A stretch of DNA of 32,672 bases, from contig JBBDWU010000026.1 of assembly GCA_040902725.1 (NCBI GenBank), forward strand, positions 1 through 32,672, given 5' to 3'. Numbering within the stretch: the stretch's first letter is position 1; each line of letters begins with the position of its first letter. Under the pieces are notes generated by a model that worked only from the letters and a program-made list of their open reading frames with translations, did not search any database and was not told the origin of the DNA. Below are positions 1-7,283 of the stretch, piece after piece. Source of the stretch: JACVRU01 sp040902725 (GTDB lineage Bacteria > Actinomycetota > Thermoleophilia > Gaiellales > Gaiellaceae). The position numbers and the translations under genes were made by a program.

Positions 1-228
1 CCGCTCGTCGCGGAGCTCGAAGACGAGCTCTACGGGCTCCTGAACGAGACGGGGATCGGGCCGATGGGGCTCGGCGGCGACGTGACCGTCCTCCAGTGCC
101 ACATCGAGCACGCGGACACGCACATGACCCTCAACCCCGTGGCCGTCAACTACCAGTGCTGGGCTGCCCGGCGCGCCTCGGCGCACGTCGGCGCCGACGG
201 GACCGTGGAGTACGACCGTGAGTTCTGA
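1..228 (+). CDS. Class I fumarase / L-tartrate dehydratase-type Fe-S hydro-lyase, alpha subunit (3' part only)
   Basis: Only the last 75 residues are present because the gene starts left of the window. The frame from base 1 contains GIGPMGLGGDVTVL, then HIEHADTHMTLNPVAVNYQCWAAR read as consecutive segments, which are hallmarks of the C-terminal part of the alpha domain of oxygen-sensitive [4Fe-4S] class I fumarases and tartrate dehydratases. The cysteine in the QCW segment lies where this family has a conserved cysteine. The stop overlaps the start of the beta subunit by 11 bases, so the two subunits are translationally coupled. The family dehydrates malate, tartrate or related 2-hydroxy-diacids. 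Substrate cannot be read from the sequence. Its position next to a phosphosulfolactate synthase makes sulfolactate a possible substrate, which is inference. Confidence 0.85.
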   Translation, partial: PLVAELEDELYGLLNETGIGPMGLGGDVTVLQCHIEHADTHMTLNPVAVNYQCWAARRASAHVGADGTVEYDREF

Positions 229-811
229 GCTGAAAGAGCTGACCTTCCCGGTCACGAACCCGCAGGACATCCTCGACCTGCGGGCCGGTGACGAGGTGCT
301 GATCCAGGGCCACATCATCGGCATCCGCGACCGGACTCAGATCCGCATCTTCGACGAGGGCATCCCGCCGCCGATGGACCTCACCGGCGCCTTCCTGCTC
401 CACACCGCCCCCGGCGTGCGCAAGCTCGGCCCGGGCCGCTACGAGAAGGTCTCCATCGGCACGACGACGAGCGCGCGCATGGTGCGCTTCACCGAGCCGC
501 TCGGCCGGGAGTACGGCGTGCGCGCGATCTGCGGCAAGGGCGGCTTCCCGGACGAGGCGATCGAGCCGATGCGCAAGCACGGGATGGTCTACTTCGCCAT
601 CGTCGGCGGCGCCGCGGCGCTCGAGACCACGCAGATCGAGGAGATCGAGGAGGTGGCGTGGGAGGAGCTCATGCCCGAGTGCCTCTGGAGGTTCCGGGTC
701 AAGGATTTCGGGCCGCTGATCGTCGGCATCGACGCCCACGGCAACTCGGTCTTCCACGACGTCCAGGAGAGCGCGAAGAAGAAGCTGGAGGAGATCTATG
801 CTCGGCTTTGA
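218..811 (+). CDS. Class I fumarase / L-tartrate dehydratase-type Fe-S hydro-lyase, beta subunit
   Basis: This 197-residue protein has the size of a stand-alone beta subunit. Diagnostic segments are GDEVLIQGHIIGIRD (about residues 24-38), HTAPGV (about 62-67), the GTTTSARM substrate loop (about 81-88) and the CGKGG turn (about 105-109). It should pair with the alpha subunit just upstream to form the active-site cleft, with the Fe-S cluster supplied by alpha. The GTG start lies inside the alpha stop region, and the stop overlaps the phosphosulfolactate synthase start by 14 bases, so all three are probably made from one message. A housekeeping fumarase is the default reading. The unusual neighbours leave a sulfonate-specific hydro-lyase open. 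Confidence 0.88.
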   Translation: MSSELKELTFPVTNPQDILDLRAGDEVLIQGHIIGIRDRTQIRIFDEGIPPPMDLTGAFLLHTAPGVRKLGPGRYEKVSIGTTTSARMVRFTEPLGREYGVRAICGKGGFPDEAIEPMRKHGMVYFAIVGGAAALETTQIEEIEEVAWEELMPECLWRFRVKDFGPLIVGIDAHGNSVFHDVQESAKKKLEEIYARL

Positions 812-1550
812 GCCCCGTTCGGCGGGCCTGACGCACGTGATCGACAAGGGCCTCGGGCCGCGGGCCTGGGAGGACGTGCTCGACACCGCCGGGGAGTTCA
901 TCGACATCGTCAAGCTCGGCTGGGGCACGGCCTACGTGACGCCGAACCTGAGCCGCAAGCTCGAGGTGCTGCGCGAGAAGGACGTCGTCATCGGCGGCAC
1001 CTTCTTCGAGGCCGTCTACCTGAAGGACAAGCTCGACGAGTACAAGCGCTGGCTCGGCGAGCTCGGCATCAGGCACGTCGAGATCTCCGACGGCACGGTC
1101 GAGATCCCGCGTGAGCGCAAGCTCGAGCTGATCGCCGACTTCGCGCGCGACTTCACGGTCCTCTCCGAGGTCGGCTCCAAGGACGAGGAGGTCGTGTTCG
1201 CCCCCTACCAGTGGGTCGAGTGGATCAAGGAGGAGCTCGAGGCGGGCGCCTGGAAGGTCGTGACCGAGTCGCGGGAGGGCGGCACCGCCGGCATCTTCCG
1301 GCCGACCGGCGAGATGCGCACCGGCCTCGTCGACGAGATCGCGCACTCGATCGACTTCCACGACCTGATCTGGGAGGCGCCGACGAAGGCCTCGCAGGCC
1401 TGGTTCATCCGCCATTTCGGCCCGGAGGTGAACCTCGGCAACATCCCGCCCGAGGAGGTCATCCCGCTCGAGACCCTGCGGCTCGGGCTCCGGGGCGACA
1501 CCTTGAAGGAGGTGCTCGGTGGCGACCGCGCCAACACTCCCGCTTCCTGA
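798..1550 (+). CDS. comA: Phosphosulfolactate synthase (ComA family)
   Basis: ComA condenses sulfite with phosphoenolpyruvate to form (2R)-phospho-3-sulfolactate. This is the first step of one coenzyme M route in methanogens and of sulfolactate formation in some bacteria. The 250-residue protein has the expected length for this TIM-barrel family and shows its motifs in order: IVKLGWGTAYV (37-47), GGTFFEA (66-72), EISDGT (95-100), SEVGSKD (123-129), TESREGGTAGIF (156-167), IWEAPTK (191-197) and VNLGNIP (211-217). The ATG has a GGAGGAG ribosome-binding sequence at 787-793. The 3' end overlaps APS reductase by 32 bases, which ties sulfite production to sulfite use. No later coenzyme M or sulfolactate enzymes are identifiable downstream, so the final product is unknown. 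Confidence 0.9.
   Translation: MLGFEPRSAGLTHVIDKGLGPRAWEDVLDTAGEFIDIVKLGWGTAYVTPNLSRKLEVLREKDVVIGGTFFEAVYLKDKLDEYKRWLGELGIRHVEISDGTVEIPRERKLELIADFARDFTVLSEVGSKDEEVVFAPYQWVEWIKEELEAGAWKVVTESREGGTAGIFRPTGEMRTGLVDEIAHSIDFHDLIWEAPTKASQAWFIRHFGPEVNLGNIPPEEVIPLETLRLGLRGDTLKEVLGGDRANTPAS
1506..1513 (+). promoter_or_regulatory. Strong Shine-Dalgarno deciding the APS reductase start
   Basis: The octamer AAGGAGGT lies inside the comA reading frame, six bases before a GTG at 1519. This near-perfect anti-16S match supports GTG 1519 over the in-frame ATG at 1567. It indicates independent, efficient initiation of the reductase despite the 32-base gene overlap. Confidence 0.75.
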
Positions 1551-2214
1551 GGTCGACTTCGAGGGGATGCCGGCGGAGAAGCTGATTCGGTGGGCCTACG
1601 TCGAGTTCGGCGAAAGGCTCGTCCTGACCTGCTCGTGGCAGAAGCAGTCGTCGGTGCTCGTGCACATGGTCTCCGAGCTCGGCCTGCCACTCGACGTCGT
1701 CGAGCTCGACACGCACCTCTTCTTCAAGGAGAGCTACGAGACGCGCGAAGCGCTGGTCGAGCGCTACGGCCTGAGTCTGATCCAGCCCGAGGTGCTCACC
1801 GTTGCGGAGCAGCACAAGCGCGAGGGGCCGAACCTCTGGGAGACGAACCCCGACCGCTGCTGTCACGTCCGCAAGGTGGAGCCGCTGATCCGCGCGCTCG
1901 AGCCGTACGGCGCCTGGATCTCCGGCATCCGCCGCGATCAGTCGCCCTCGCGCGCCGGCACGCCGAAGGTGGAGTGGTCGGAGCGCTACGGCGTCTGGAA
2001 GATCCACCCGCTCGCGGACTGGGACGAGCAGCGCGTCTGGGCGTACATCAACGTGAACGAGATCCCGTACAACCCGCTGCACGACACCGGCTACCGCTCG
2101 ATCGGCTGCATCCCCTGCACCCGCCCGACGCGGCCGGACGAGGAGGAGCGCGCCGGCCGCTGGGCCGGGTCCGACAAGCTCGAGTGCGGCATCCACGTCG
2201 AAGGAGGCAAGTGA
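1519..2214 (+). CDS. cysH: Assimilatory adenylyl-sulfate (APS) reductase, thioredoxin-dependent
   Basis: This enzyme reduces activated sulfate to sulfite. The 231-residue protein has the PAPS/APS reductase fold with SWQKQSSVL (39-47) as the nucleotide-binding loop, LDTHLFF (63-69), and SGIRRDQSPSRA (135-146). The catalytic cysteine lies in ECGIH (C223). Two further cysteine pairs, C114-C115 and C197-x2-C200, are the [4Fe-4S] ligands that mark APS-using enzymes; PAPS-using enzymes lack them. It should therefore draw on APS directly, with the downstream APS kinase competing for the same substrate. No sulfite reductase gene follows. The nearest sulfite consumers are ComA and perhaps the TauE-type exporter. 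The stop overlaps the next start by 4 bases. Confidence 0.93.
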   Translation: MATAPTLPLPEVDFEGMPAEKLIRWAYVEFGERLVLTCSWQKQSSVLVHMVSELGLPLDVVELDTHLFFKESYETREALVERYGLSLIQPEVLTVAEQHKREGPNLWETNPDRCCHVRKVEPLIRALEPYGAWISGIRRDQSPSRAGTPKVEWSERYGVWKIHPLADWDEQRVWAYINVNEIPYNPLHDTGYRSIGCIPCTRPTRPDEEERAGRWAGSDKLECGIHVEGGK

Positions 2215-2810
2215 CCGAGCACATCTATGCGCACGAGCACCCGGTCTCGGAGCGGCGCCGCGAGGGCGGCTTCGTCCTCTGGTTCACCGGGCTCTCCGGC
2301 TCCGGCAAGTCCACGATCGCCCATCTCGTCGGGCCGGCGCTCGAGGAGCGCGGCGCGATCGTCGAGTACCTCGACGGCGACACCGTTCGCACGCACCTCT
2401 CCAAAGGGCTCGGCTTCTCGAAGGAGGACCGGGACACGAACATCGAGCGGATCGGCTGGGTCGCCTCGCGCCTGACGCGCCACGGCGCCGCCGTCATCTG
2501 CGCCGCCATCTCGCCCTACGAGGAGACGCGCCGCGCGGCGCGGGGGCTCGTGGAGGAGTGGGGGCAGTTCGTGGAGGTCTACGTGAAGGCCTCGGTCGAG
2601 GAGTGCGCGCGCCGCGACGTGAAGGGGCTCTACGAGAAGGCGTTCGCCGGCGAGATCACGGGCTTCACGGGCGTCGACGATCCGTACGAGGAGCCGGCCG
2701 CGCCGGAGCTCGTGGTCGACACCGAGCAGCACGACGCGGAGCAGAGCGCCCGGCTCGTGCTCGAGCGGCTGGAGGAGCTGGGGCTCGTCCCGGCAGGCGC
2801 TCGCGCGTGA
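2211..2810 (+). CDS. cysC: Adenylyl-sulfate (APS) kinase
   Basis: APS kinase phosphorylates APS to PAPS. The GTG at 2211 overlaps the cysH stop as GTGA and has AAGGAGG at 2201-2207, giving a 199-residue protein of normal family length. The Walker A loop is GLSGSGKST (27-35). It is followed by the LDGDTVR segment, the GLGFSKEDRDTNIERIG adenylate-binding region and the late DVKGLYEKA plus GVDDPYE motifs of CysC. The upstream reductase is of the APS type, so PAPS is not needed for reduction here. It may feed sulfotransferases elsewhere in the genome, for example for glycan or lipid sulfation, but no sulfotransferase is present in this window. The stop overlaps sat by 4 bases. Confidence 0.93.
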   Translation: MTEHIYAHEHPVSERRREGGFVLWFTGLSGSGKSTIAHLVGPALEERGAIVEYLDGDTVRTHLSKGLGFSKEDRDTNIERIGWVASRLTRHGAAVICAAISPYEETRRAARGLVEEWGQFVEVYVKASVEECARRDVKGLYEKAFAGEITGFTGVDDPYEEPAAPELVVDTEQHDAEQSARLVLERLEELGLVPAGARA

Positions 2811-3928
2811 CGCTGATCTCCCCCCACGGCGGCGTCCTCGTCGACCGCACCGGCGAGCGCCCGGACGGCGTCGAGAGCCTCGAGCGCGTCACCCTGACGT
2901 CGCGCGAGGTGTCCGACCTGGACATGATCGTGTCGGGCGCCCTTTCCCCGCTCGAGGGCTTCATGGGCAGCAAGGACTACGAGAGCGTGGTCGACGGGAT
3001 GCGCCTGGCCAACGGGCTCGTCTGGGCGCTGCCGGTCTGCCTGGCCGTCCCCAACGTCCCGAACGGCGAGCGGGTCGCGCTGGCGGACGAGAGCGGCGCC
3101 CTCCTCGGCGTCGTCGAGGTCGACGAGGTCTACCCGTACGACGCCCGGCGCGAGGCCGAGCGCTGCTTCCGGACGACCGACGAGGCGCATCCGGGGGTCG
3201 CGCGCCTCTTCGCCCAGCATCCGCTCTACCTGGCGGGCCGGGTGACCGTCTTCGAGCGCCCGCGGCCCGAGTTCGCCGAGCTCGCGCTCGACCCGGCCCA
3301 GACGCGCGCCGCCTTCGCGGAGCGGGGCTGGAAGCGCGTGGTCGGCTTCCAGACCCGCAACCCGATCCACCGCGCGCACGAGTACCTGACGAAGGTCGCG
3401 CTGGAGACCGTCGACGGCCTCCTCGTCCACCCGCTCGTGGGCGACACGAAGTCGGACGACGTGCCGGCCGCGACGCGAGTCGAGTGCTACCGCGTGCTGC
3501 TCGAGGGCTACTACCCGGAAGGACGCGTGCTGCTCTCGGCGTTCCCGGCAGCGATGCGCTACGCAGGCCCCCGTGAGGCGGTGTGGCATGCGATCTGCCG
3601 CAAGAACTATGGGTGCTCGCACTTCATCGTCGGCCGCGACCACGCCGGGGTCGGCGACTACTACGGCACGTACGACGCGCAGCTGATCTTCGACGAGTTC
3701 GAGCCGCACGAGCTCGACGTCGAGCCGATGTTCTTCGAGCACACGTTCTACTGCCGCGCCTGCGGGTCGATGGCGTCGGCGAAGACGTGCCCGCATCCGG
3801 CCGAGGAGCACGTCTTCCTGTCGGGGACGAAGGTGCGCGAGCTGCTCGAGGCAGGCGACGTGCCGCCCGAGGAGTTCACGCGGCGTGAGGTCGCCGAGGT
3901 CCTCATCGAGGCCTACCGGGGGGCCTAG
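2807..3928 (+). CDS. sat: Sulfate adenylyltransferase (ATP sulfurylase, Sat type)
   Basis: Sat makes APS from sulfate and ATP and is the entry step of the operon. The GTG at 2807 is coupled to cysC and gives 373 residues, close to the single-chain Sat length. Visible motifs are the substrate-binding QTRNPIHRAH (182-191), GDTKSDDVP (212-220), GRDHAGVGD (276-284) and LSGTKVRE (338-345). Near the C-terminus C316, C319, C328 and H330 form a likely zinc site of the kind known from some bacterial Sat enzymes. It is the monofunctional homomeric type and not a CysD/CysN pair. Its last base is shared with the start of the exporter gene. Confidence 0.95.
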   Translation: MTLISPHGGVLVDRTGERPDGVESLERVTLTSREVSDLDMIVSGALSPLEGFMGSKDYESVVDGMRLANGLVWALPVCLAVPNVPNGERVALADESGALLGVVEVDEVYPYDARREAERCFRTTDEAHPGVARLFAQHPLYLAGRVTVFERPRPEFAELALDPAQTRAAFAERGWKRVVGFQTRNPIHRAHEYLTKVALETVDGLLVHPLVGDTKSDDVPAATRVECYRVLLEGYYPEGRVLLSAFPAAMRYAGPREAVWHAICRKNYGCSHFIVGRDHAGVGDYYGTYDAQLIFDEFEPHELDVEPMFFEHTFYCRACGSMASAKTCPHPAEEHVFLSGTKVRELLEAGDVPPEEFTRREVAEVLIEAYRGA

Positions 3929-4797
3929 TGGACTGGCAGCTCGCGCTCGCGGGCCTGGTCGTCGGGACGCTGGTCGGGCTGACGGGGATGGGCGGCGGCT
4001 CGCTGATGACGCCGCTGCTGATCTTCCTCTTCGGGTTCAACCCGAGCGTCGCGATCGGCACCGACATCCTCCACGGCGCCGCGTTCAAGACCGTCGGCGC
4101 GATCCGCCACCGCACGCTCGGCACCGTGCACGCCCGGCTGTCGCTCTGGATGTTCCTGGCCAGCGCGCCGATGTCGCTCGTGGGTGTCGCACTCGCAACG
4201 TGGCTCAAGAACCGCTACGGCGATACCACCGAGTCGCTGGGGGCCCAGGTGCTCGGCGGGGCGCTGCTGCTCGGCGGCCTCGGCCTCCTGGCCAAGAGCG
4301 CCGTCCGCCACACGGAACGGCCGGACGCGCCCTTCCTGCTCGAGAACAAGCACCGGTGGGCGGCGGTGACGATCGGCTTCTTCGGCGGGCTGATCGTCGG
4401 CTTGACCTCGGTCGGCACCGGCGTCTTCTTCGGCCTGACCCTGCTCGTCCTTTTCCCGCTGCGCTCGGCGATCGTCGTCGGCACCGACATCTTCCACGCG
4501 GCGGCACTGCTCTGGGTGGCGGGCACGGGACACCTGGTTGCGGGCAACGTCGACCTCGCCGCGGTCGGCTGGCTCCTGATCGGCTCCGTCCCGGGCGTGC
4601 TGATCGGCAGCCAGTTCACCGTCCGGCTGCCCGACCGCTCGCTGCGGCTGGCGCTGGCCACGGTGCTGATCGCGAGCGGCGCCAAGCTCGTCGACGTGCC
4701 GGCCGCCGATTTCGTCGCGATCGCGCTGCTCGCGCTCGGCGCGCTGCTCGTCGCCTGGTCGCTCACCGGCGCACGGCGCCAACCCGCTCGAACCTAG
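3928..4797 (+). CDS. TauE/SafE-family (DUF81) membrane exporter, probably for sulfite or a sulfonate
   Basis: The 289-residue protein has about eight hydrophobic segments in two related halves. It shows the family glycine-rich signature twice: GLTGMGGGSLMTPLL (about 18-32) and a GLTSVGTGVFFG segment (about 157-168). Each is followed by an IGTDI or VGTDIFHAA loop. TauE/SafE proteins are proton-linked anion exporters. Members have been tied to export of sulfite, sulfoacetate and other sulfur anions. Its GTG start shares a base with the sat stop, so it is the last gene of the sulfur operon. It would remove excess sulfite or the sulfonate made from phosphosulfolactate. Substrate is inferred from context only. 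Confidence 0.82.
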   Translation: MDWQLALAGLVVGTLVGLTGMGGGSLMTPLLIFLFGFNPSVAIGTDILHGAAFKTVGAIRHRTLGTVHARLSLWMFLASAPMSLVGVALATWLKNRYGDTTESLGAQVLGGALLLGGLGLLAKSAVRHTERPDAPFLLENKHRWAAVTIGFFGGLIVGLTSVGTGVFFGLTLLVLFPLRSAIVVGTDIFHAAALLWVAGTGHLVAGNVDLAAVGWLLIGSVPGVLIGSQFTVRLPDRSLRLALATVLIASGAKLVDVPAADFVAIALLALGALLVAWSLTGARRQPART

Positions 4798-4800
4798 AAT
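4795..4800 (+). promoter_or_regulatory. Candidate -10 box (TAGAAT) for near-leaderless transcript
   Basis: TAGAAT ends ten bases before the GTG at 4811 and overlaps the stop codon of the exporter gene. Actinobacterial sigma-70 promoters commonly use TAnnnT. No convincing -35 box is visible. The same arrangement recurs at other transcription-unit starts in the window. Confidence 0.35.
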
Positions 4801-4810
4801 CCGCACTCCC

Positions 4811-5743
4811 GTGCCGCGAATCGTCCCGGCCCTCGTCGTGATCGGCCTGCTCGCGGCCACCGCGGTTGCCTTCGCGGTCACCGAGCGCCTCAAGCTCGTT
4901 CGCAGCCCCATCCTCGCGACCGAGCTCGACCGCGGCGTCTTCTCGCCGGTCTGCGGCTGCGAGTCGCGCTCCGTGGAGCTCGGATTCCGCTTGCGGAAGG
5001 CCGATCGGCTCACCGTGACCGTGGTCGACTCGGACGGGCGGGTCGTGCGCACGCTGATCGGCGGCGAGCCGACCCCCGCCGGACCGGTGGTCGTGCGCTG
5101 GGACGGCCGATCCGACGGAGGCGACGTCGTGGCGGAAGGCGCCTACAAGCCCCGCGTCCACCTGGCCGGCCAGCGCCGGACGATCGAGCTCCCGAACCCG
5201 ATGCGGGTGGACACGACGGCGCCGAGCGTCGTAGCGCTCGAGGTGCGGCCGGAGGCATTCTCGCCGGACGGCGACGGCCGCCGCGACAAGGTCGGCGCAA
5301 GCTACGAGTTGAGCGAGGAGGGGCGCGCGCTGCTCTCCGTGAACGGCGAGTTGCGCGTGCGGGGCCGGGGGCGGGAGCTCGAGGGCAAGGTCGAGTGGCA
5401 CGGGCTGGACGAGGGCCGCGGGCTGCCGGCGGGCGTCTACCGGCTGACGCTGGCTGCTGTTGACCAAGCAGGCAACATAGGTGAGGCAGCCGGCCCGGTC
5501 GAGGTCGCAATCCGCTACGCCGAGCTCACCCGGGACACGTATCGCGTCCGCGCCGGAGCTCGCTTCGTGGCCAGGGTCCGCACGGATGCCGAGTCCTACG
5601 CGTGGAGGCTTGCCCGCTCGAGCGGAAGCTCGTCCTCCCGGCGGCTCGTCCTCCGGGCGCCCGAGCAGCCCGGCCGCTATGCGCTCGTGGTCGAGGCGAA
5701 CGGGCGCCGGATGCGGGCCGAGGTGATCGTTCGTGCCCGCTGA
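4811..5743 (+). CDS. Membrane-anchored protein with FlgD-type immunoglobulin-like domains
   Basis: The 310-residue product begins with a signal anchor (about residues 4-24) and is otherwise extracytoplasmic. Two FlgD-Ig-like repeats are visible. The first runs from about 44 to 130 and contains VTVVDSDGRVVRTL and VRWDGRSDGG. The second starts at EAFSPDGDGRRDK (about 149-161), continues through a VEWHGLDEGRG turn, and ends in AGVYRLTLAAVDQAGN. A third beta-rich stretch fills the C-terminus. Such modules serve as structural or adhesive domains in surface proteins and not as enzymes. It overlaps the O-antigen ligase-like gene by 11 bases, suggesting a role at the cell surface linked to glycan attachment. 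No flagellar gene is nearby, so it is not a true FlgD. Confidence 0.75.
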   Translation: MPRIVPALVVIGLLAATAVAFAVTERLKLVRSPILATELDRGVFSPVCGCESRSVELGFRLRKADRLTVTVVDSDGRVVRTLIGGEPTPAGPVVVRWDGRSDGGDVVAEGAYKPRVHLAGQRRTIELPNPMRVDTTAPSVVALEVRPEAFSPDGDGRRDKVGASYELSEEGRALLSVNGELRVRGRGRELEGKVEWHGLDEGRGLPAGVYRLTLAAVDQAGNIGEAAGPVEVAIRYAELTRDTYRVRAGARFVARVRTDAESYAWRLARSSGSSSSRRLVLRAPEQPGRYALVVEANGRRMRAEVIVRAR

Positions 5744-7166
5744 GCTCGCGCGGGTCGCCGGCATCGTCGCCGCGTCGGGCCTCGCCGTCCTCTTCCTCGC
5801 GCCGGCGCGCCCGTGGCGGCTGGCCGGCCTCGCTTGCTGGGCCGCGGGGGCGGCCGCCCTGCTCCTCTACCTGGAGCCGGTGAGCCGGCCGGAGCTGGTC
5901 GCCGCGGCCGGCGTGGGGCTCGTGGGCGTAGGTGGCGCCCTCGCCGTCCTCTTCGTCCGCTGGCCGTGGCTGGTGGCGCTCTGCGCGCTCGCCCTCGCGC
6001 CCGCGAGGATCCCGCTCGACCTCGGCGGCGAGGAGGCGAAGCTGCTCGTCCCGTTGTACGTGGTCATCGTCGGGGCGGCGTTTGCCTTCGCCTGGCGTCT
6101 CTGGCACGAAGCGGCGCGGCCGCGCGAGCTCGGGCCGCTCGCCTGGCCGGCGGCGGCGCTCGTGGCGTGGTTCGGGCTCTCGCTCGCCTGGACGGACGAC
6201 CTGGACGGCGGCGCCGTCGCGCTCGTCGCCTTCTATCTCCCCTTCGGGCTGCTCGCGCTGGTGATCGCGGGCCTGCCGTGGAGTCGCCGCTGGCTCGTGG
6301 CTCTGGGCGTGCAGCTCGCGCTGATGGCGGTCATCTTCGCCGGCATCGGCATCTTCCAGTGGGCGACCCGCGACGTCTTCTGGAACCCGAAGGTGATCGT
6401 CGGCAACGCCTACGCGCCCTTCTACCGGGTGAACTCGGTGTTCTGGGATCCCTCGATCTATGGCCGTTTCCTCGTCCTCGCGCTGCTGATGCTCGTCGTC
6501 GTGGTCGTCTACCGGCAGGCGCTGCTGCCCGTGCTGGCGATCGTGGCCGTCTGGACCGGGCTCGTTTTCTCGTTCTCCCAGTCGAGCTTCGGCGCGCTCA
6601 TCGCCAGCCTGCTCGCCGCCGGCGCGGTCGTCTGGGGCCGCCGGGCCGTGCTCGCGCTCGCGCTGGTCTCGCTCGTGCTCGTCTCCGTCGGGTTCGCCGC
6701 GCCCTCGGTTCGGTCCGAGATCCGGAGCGACTTCGACCGCGTCACGAGCGGCCGCTCGGGACTGGTCCGGAACGGCGCCGGCCTTGCCGCGGACAATCCC
6801 CTGCTCGGGGTGGGACTGGGCAACTTCGAGGGCGCCTACGCGGCGCGAACCGGCCTGGAGGGGGACGAGCCGAGGCGGGCGGCCTCGCACACGACTCCGG
6901 TCACCGTAGCCGCGGAGACGGGCTTTCTGGGCCTGGCGCTGTTCGCCTGGCTCTTCGCCGTGCCCATCGCGGGCGGCTTTCGCCGCGCCTCGGCCAGCTT
7001 CGCCGGCCGCGCGTCCCTTATCGTCGCGCTGGCCGTGCTGGCGATCGGCGTCCACAGTCTCTTCTACGACGCGTTCTTCGAGGACCCGATGACGTGGGGA
7101 GCCTTGGGGCTGGGCGCGCTGGTTTCGGCGTGGCGCGGGAGCGAACGAAAGGGGACGACCTCGTGA
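5733..7166 (+). CDS. O-antigen ligase / Wzy-like polytopic membrane protein
   Basis: The 477-residue protein has about twelve hydrophobic segments and the large extracytoplasmic loop typical of the Wzy_C/WaaL superfamily. The loop (about residues 325-390) holds the run DRVTSGRSGLVRNGAG, then LLGVGLGNFEGAY and HTTPVTVAAETGFLGL, the characteristic histidine-containing signature before the last helices. Members polymerise or transfer lipid-linked glycans at the outer face of the membrane. The GTG start sits inside the end of the FlgD-Ig gene. The C-terminus is odd. A 35-bp segment encoding MTWGALGLGALV recurs 195 bases downstream, where it is followed by a stop overlapping the next gene. The present end (SAWRGSERKGTTS) therefore looks altered by an insertion. 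Confidence 0.82.
   Translation: MPAELARVAGIVAASGLAVLFLAPARPWRLAGLACWAAGAAALLLYLEPVSRPELVAAAGVGLVGVGGALAVLFVRWPWLVALCALALAPARIPLDLGGEEAKLLVPLYVVIVGAAFAFAWRLWHEAARPRELGPLAWPAAALVAWFGLSLAWTDDLDGGAVALVAFYLPFGLLALVIAGLPWSRRWLVALGVQLALMAVIFAGIGIFQWATRDVFWNPKVIVGNAYAPFYRVNSVFWDPSIYGRFLVLALLMLVVVVVYRQALLPVLAIVAVWTGLVFSFSQSSFGALIASLLAAGAVVWGRRAVLALALVSLVLVSVGFAAPSVRSEIRSDFDRVTSGRSGLVRNGAGLAADNPLLGVGLGNFEGAYAARTGLEGDEPRRAASHTTPVTVAAETGFLGLALFAWLFAVPIAGGFRRASASFAGRASLIVALAVLAIGVHSLFYDAFFEDPMTWGALGLGALVSAWRGSERKGTTS
7089..7123 (+). repeat. 35-bp direct repeat, left copy
   Basis: The segment starting ATGACGTGGGGAGCC is identical over 35 bases to 7284-7318. It encodes the penultimate stretch of the O-antigen ligase-like protein. 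The copies lie 195 bases apart, a multiple of three, and weak similarity continues past the identical part. Confidence 0.9.
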
Positions 7167-7283
7167 CCCCACGGCATGGGGAGGGGGTCGGGGGGGCCCG
7201 GGGGCGGCGAGGCGTGCACCCGAGAAGGGGGCTCACCGGGGAAACAGGGTTTCCCCCGTGGGAGGCCGCCCACGGCGGCCGAC
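7124..7283. repeat. Palindrome-rich insert between direct repeats
   Basis: This 160-bp stretch contains the end of the ligase gene and non-coding DNA with three hairpins. The first is CCCCA-CGGCA-TGGGG near 7173-7187. The second is an imperfect 27-base palindrome at 7234-7260 whose core pairs GGGGAAAC with GTTTCCCC. The third is GGCCGCC-CAC-GGCGGCC at 7264-7280. The core palindrome recurs in inverted orientation at about 12774-12788, directly beside the assembly gap. No transposase is encoded. The layout suggests a small non-autonomous or REP-like repeat that separated two previously overlapping genes. Confidence 0.6.
7234..7260. repeat. GGGGAAAC/GTTTCCCC palindrome
   Basis: An 8-bp perfect stem (7238-7245 with 7249-7256) is extended by CAC/GTG after one mismatch, around the loop AGG. 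There is no T-run, so it is not a classical terminator. It matches the truncated palindrome before the N gap at 12789. Confidence 0.8.

Noticed and set aside
4811..5743. Flagellar hook-capping protein FlgD
   Set aside because: Only the Ig-like module is shared. There is no FlgD N-terminal domain, a membrane anchor is present, and no flagellar gene is near.
7124..7283. CRISPR array or phage attachment site
   Set aside because: There are only two direct repeat copies and one spacer-like unit, with no cas or integrase gene. The copies match protein-coding sequence.
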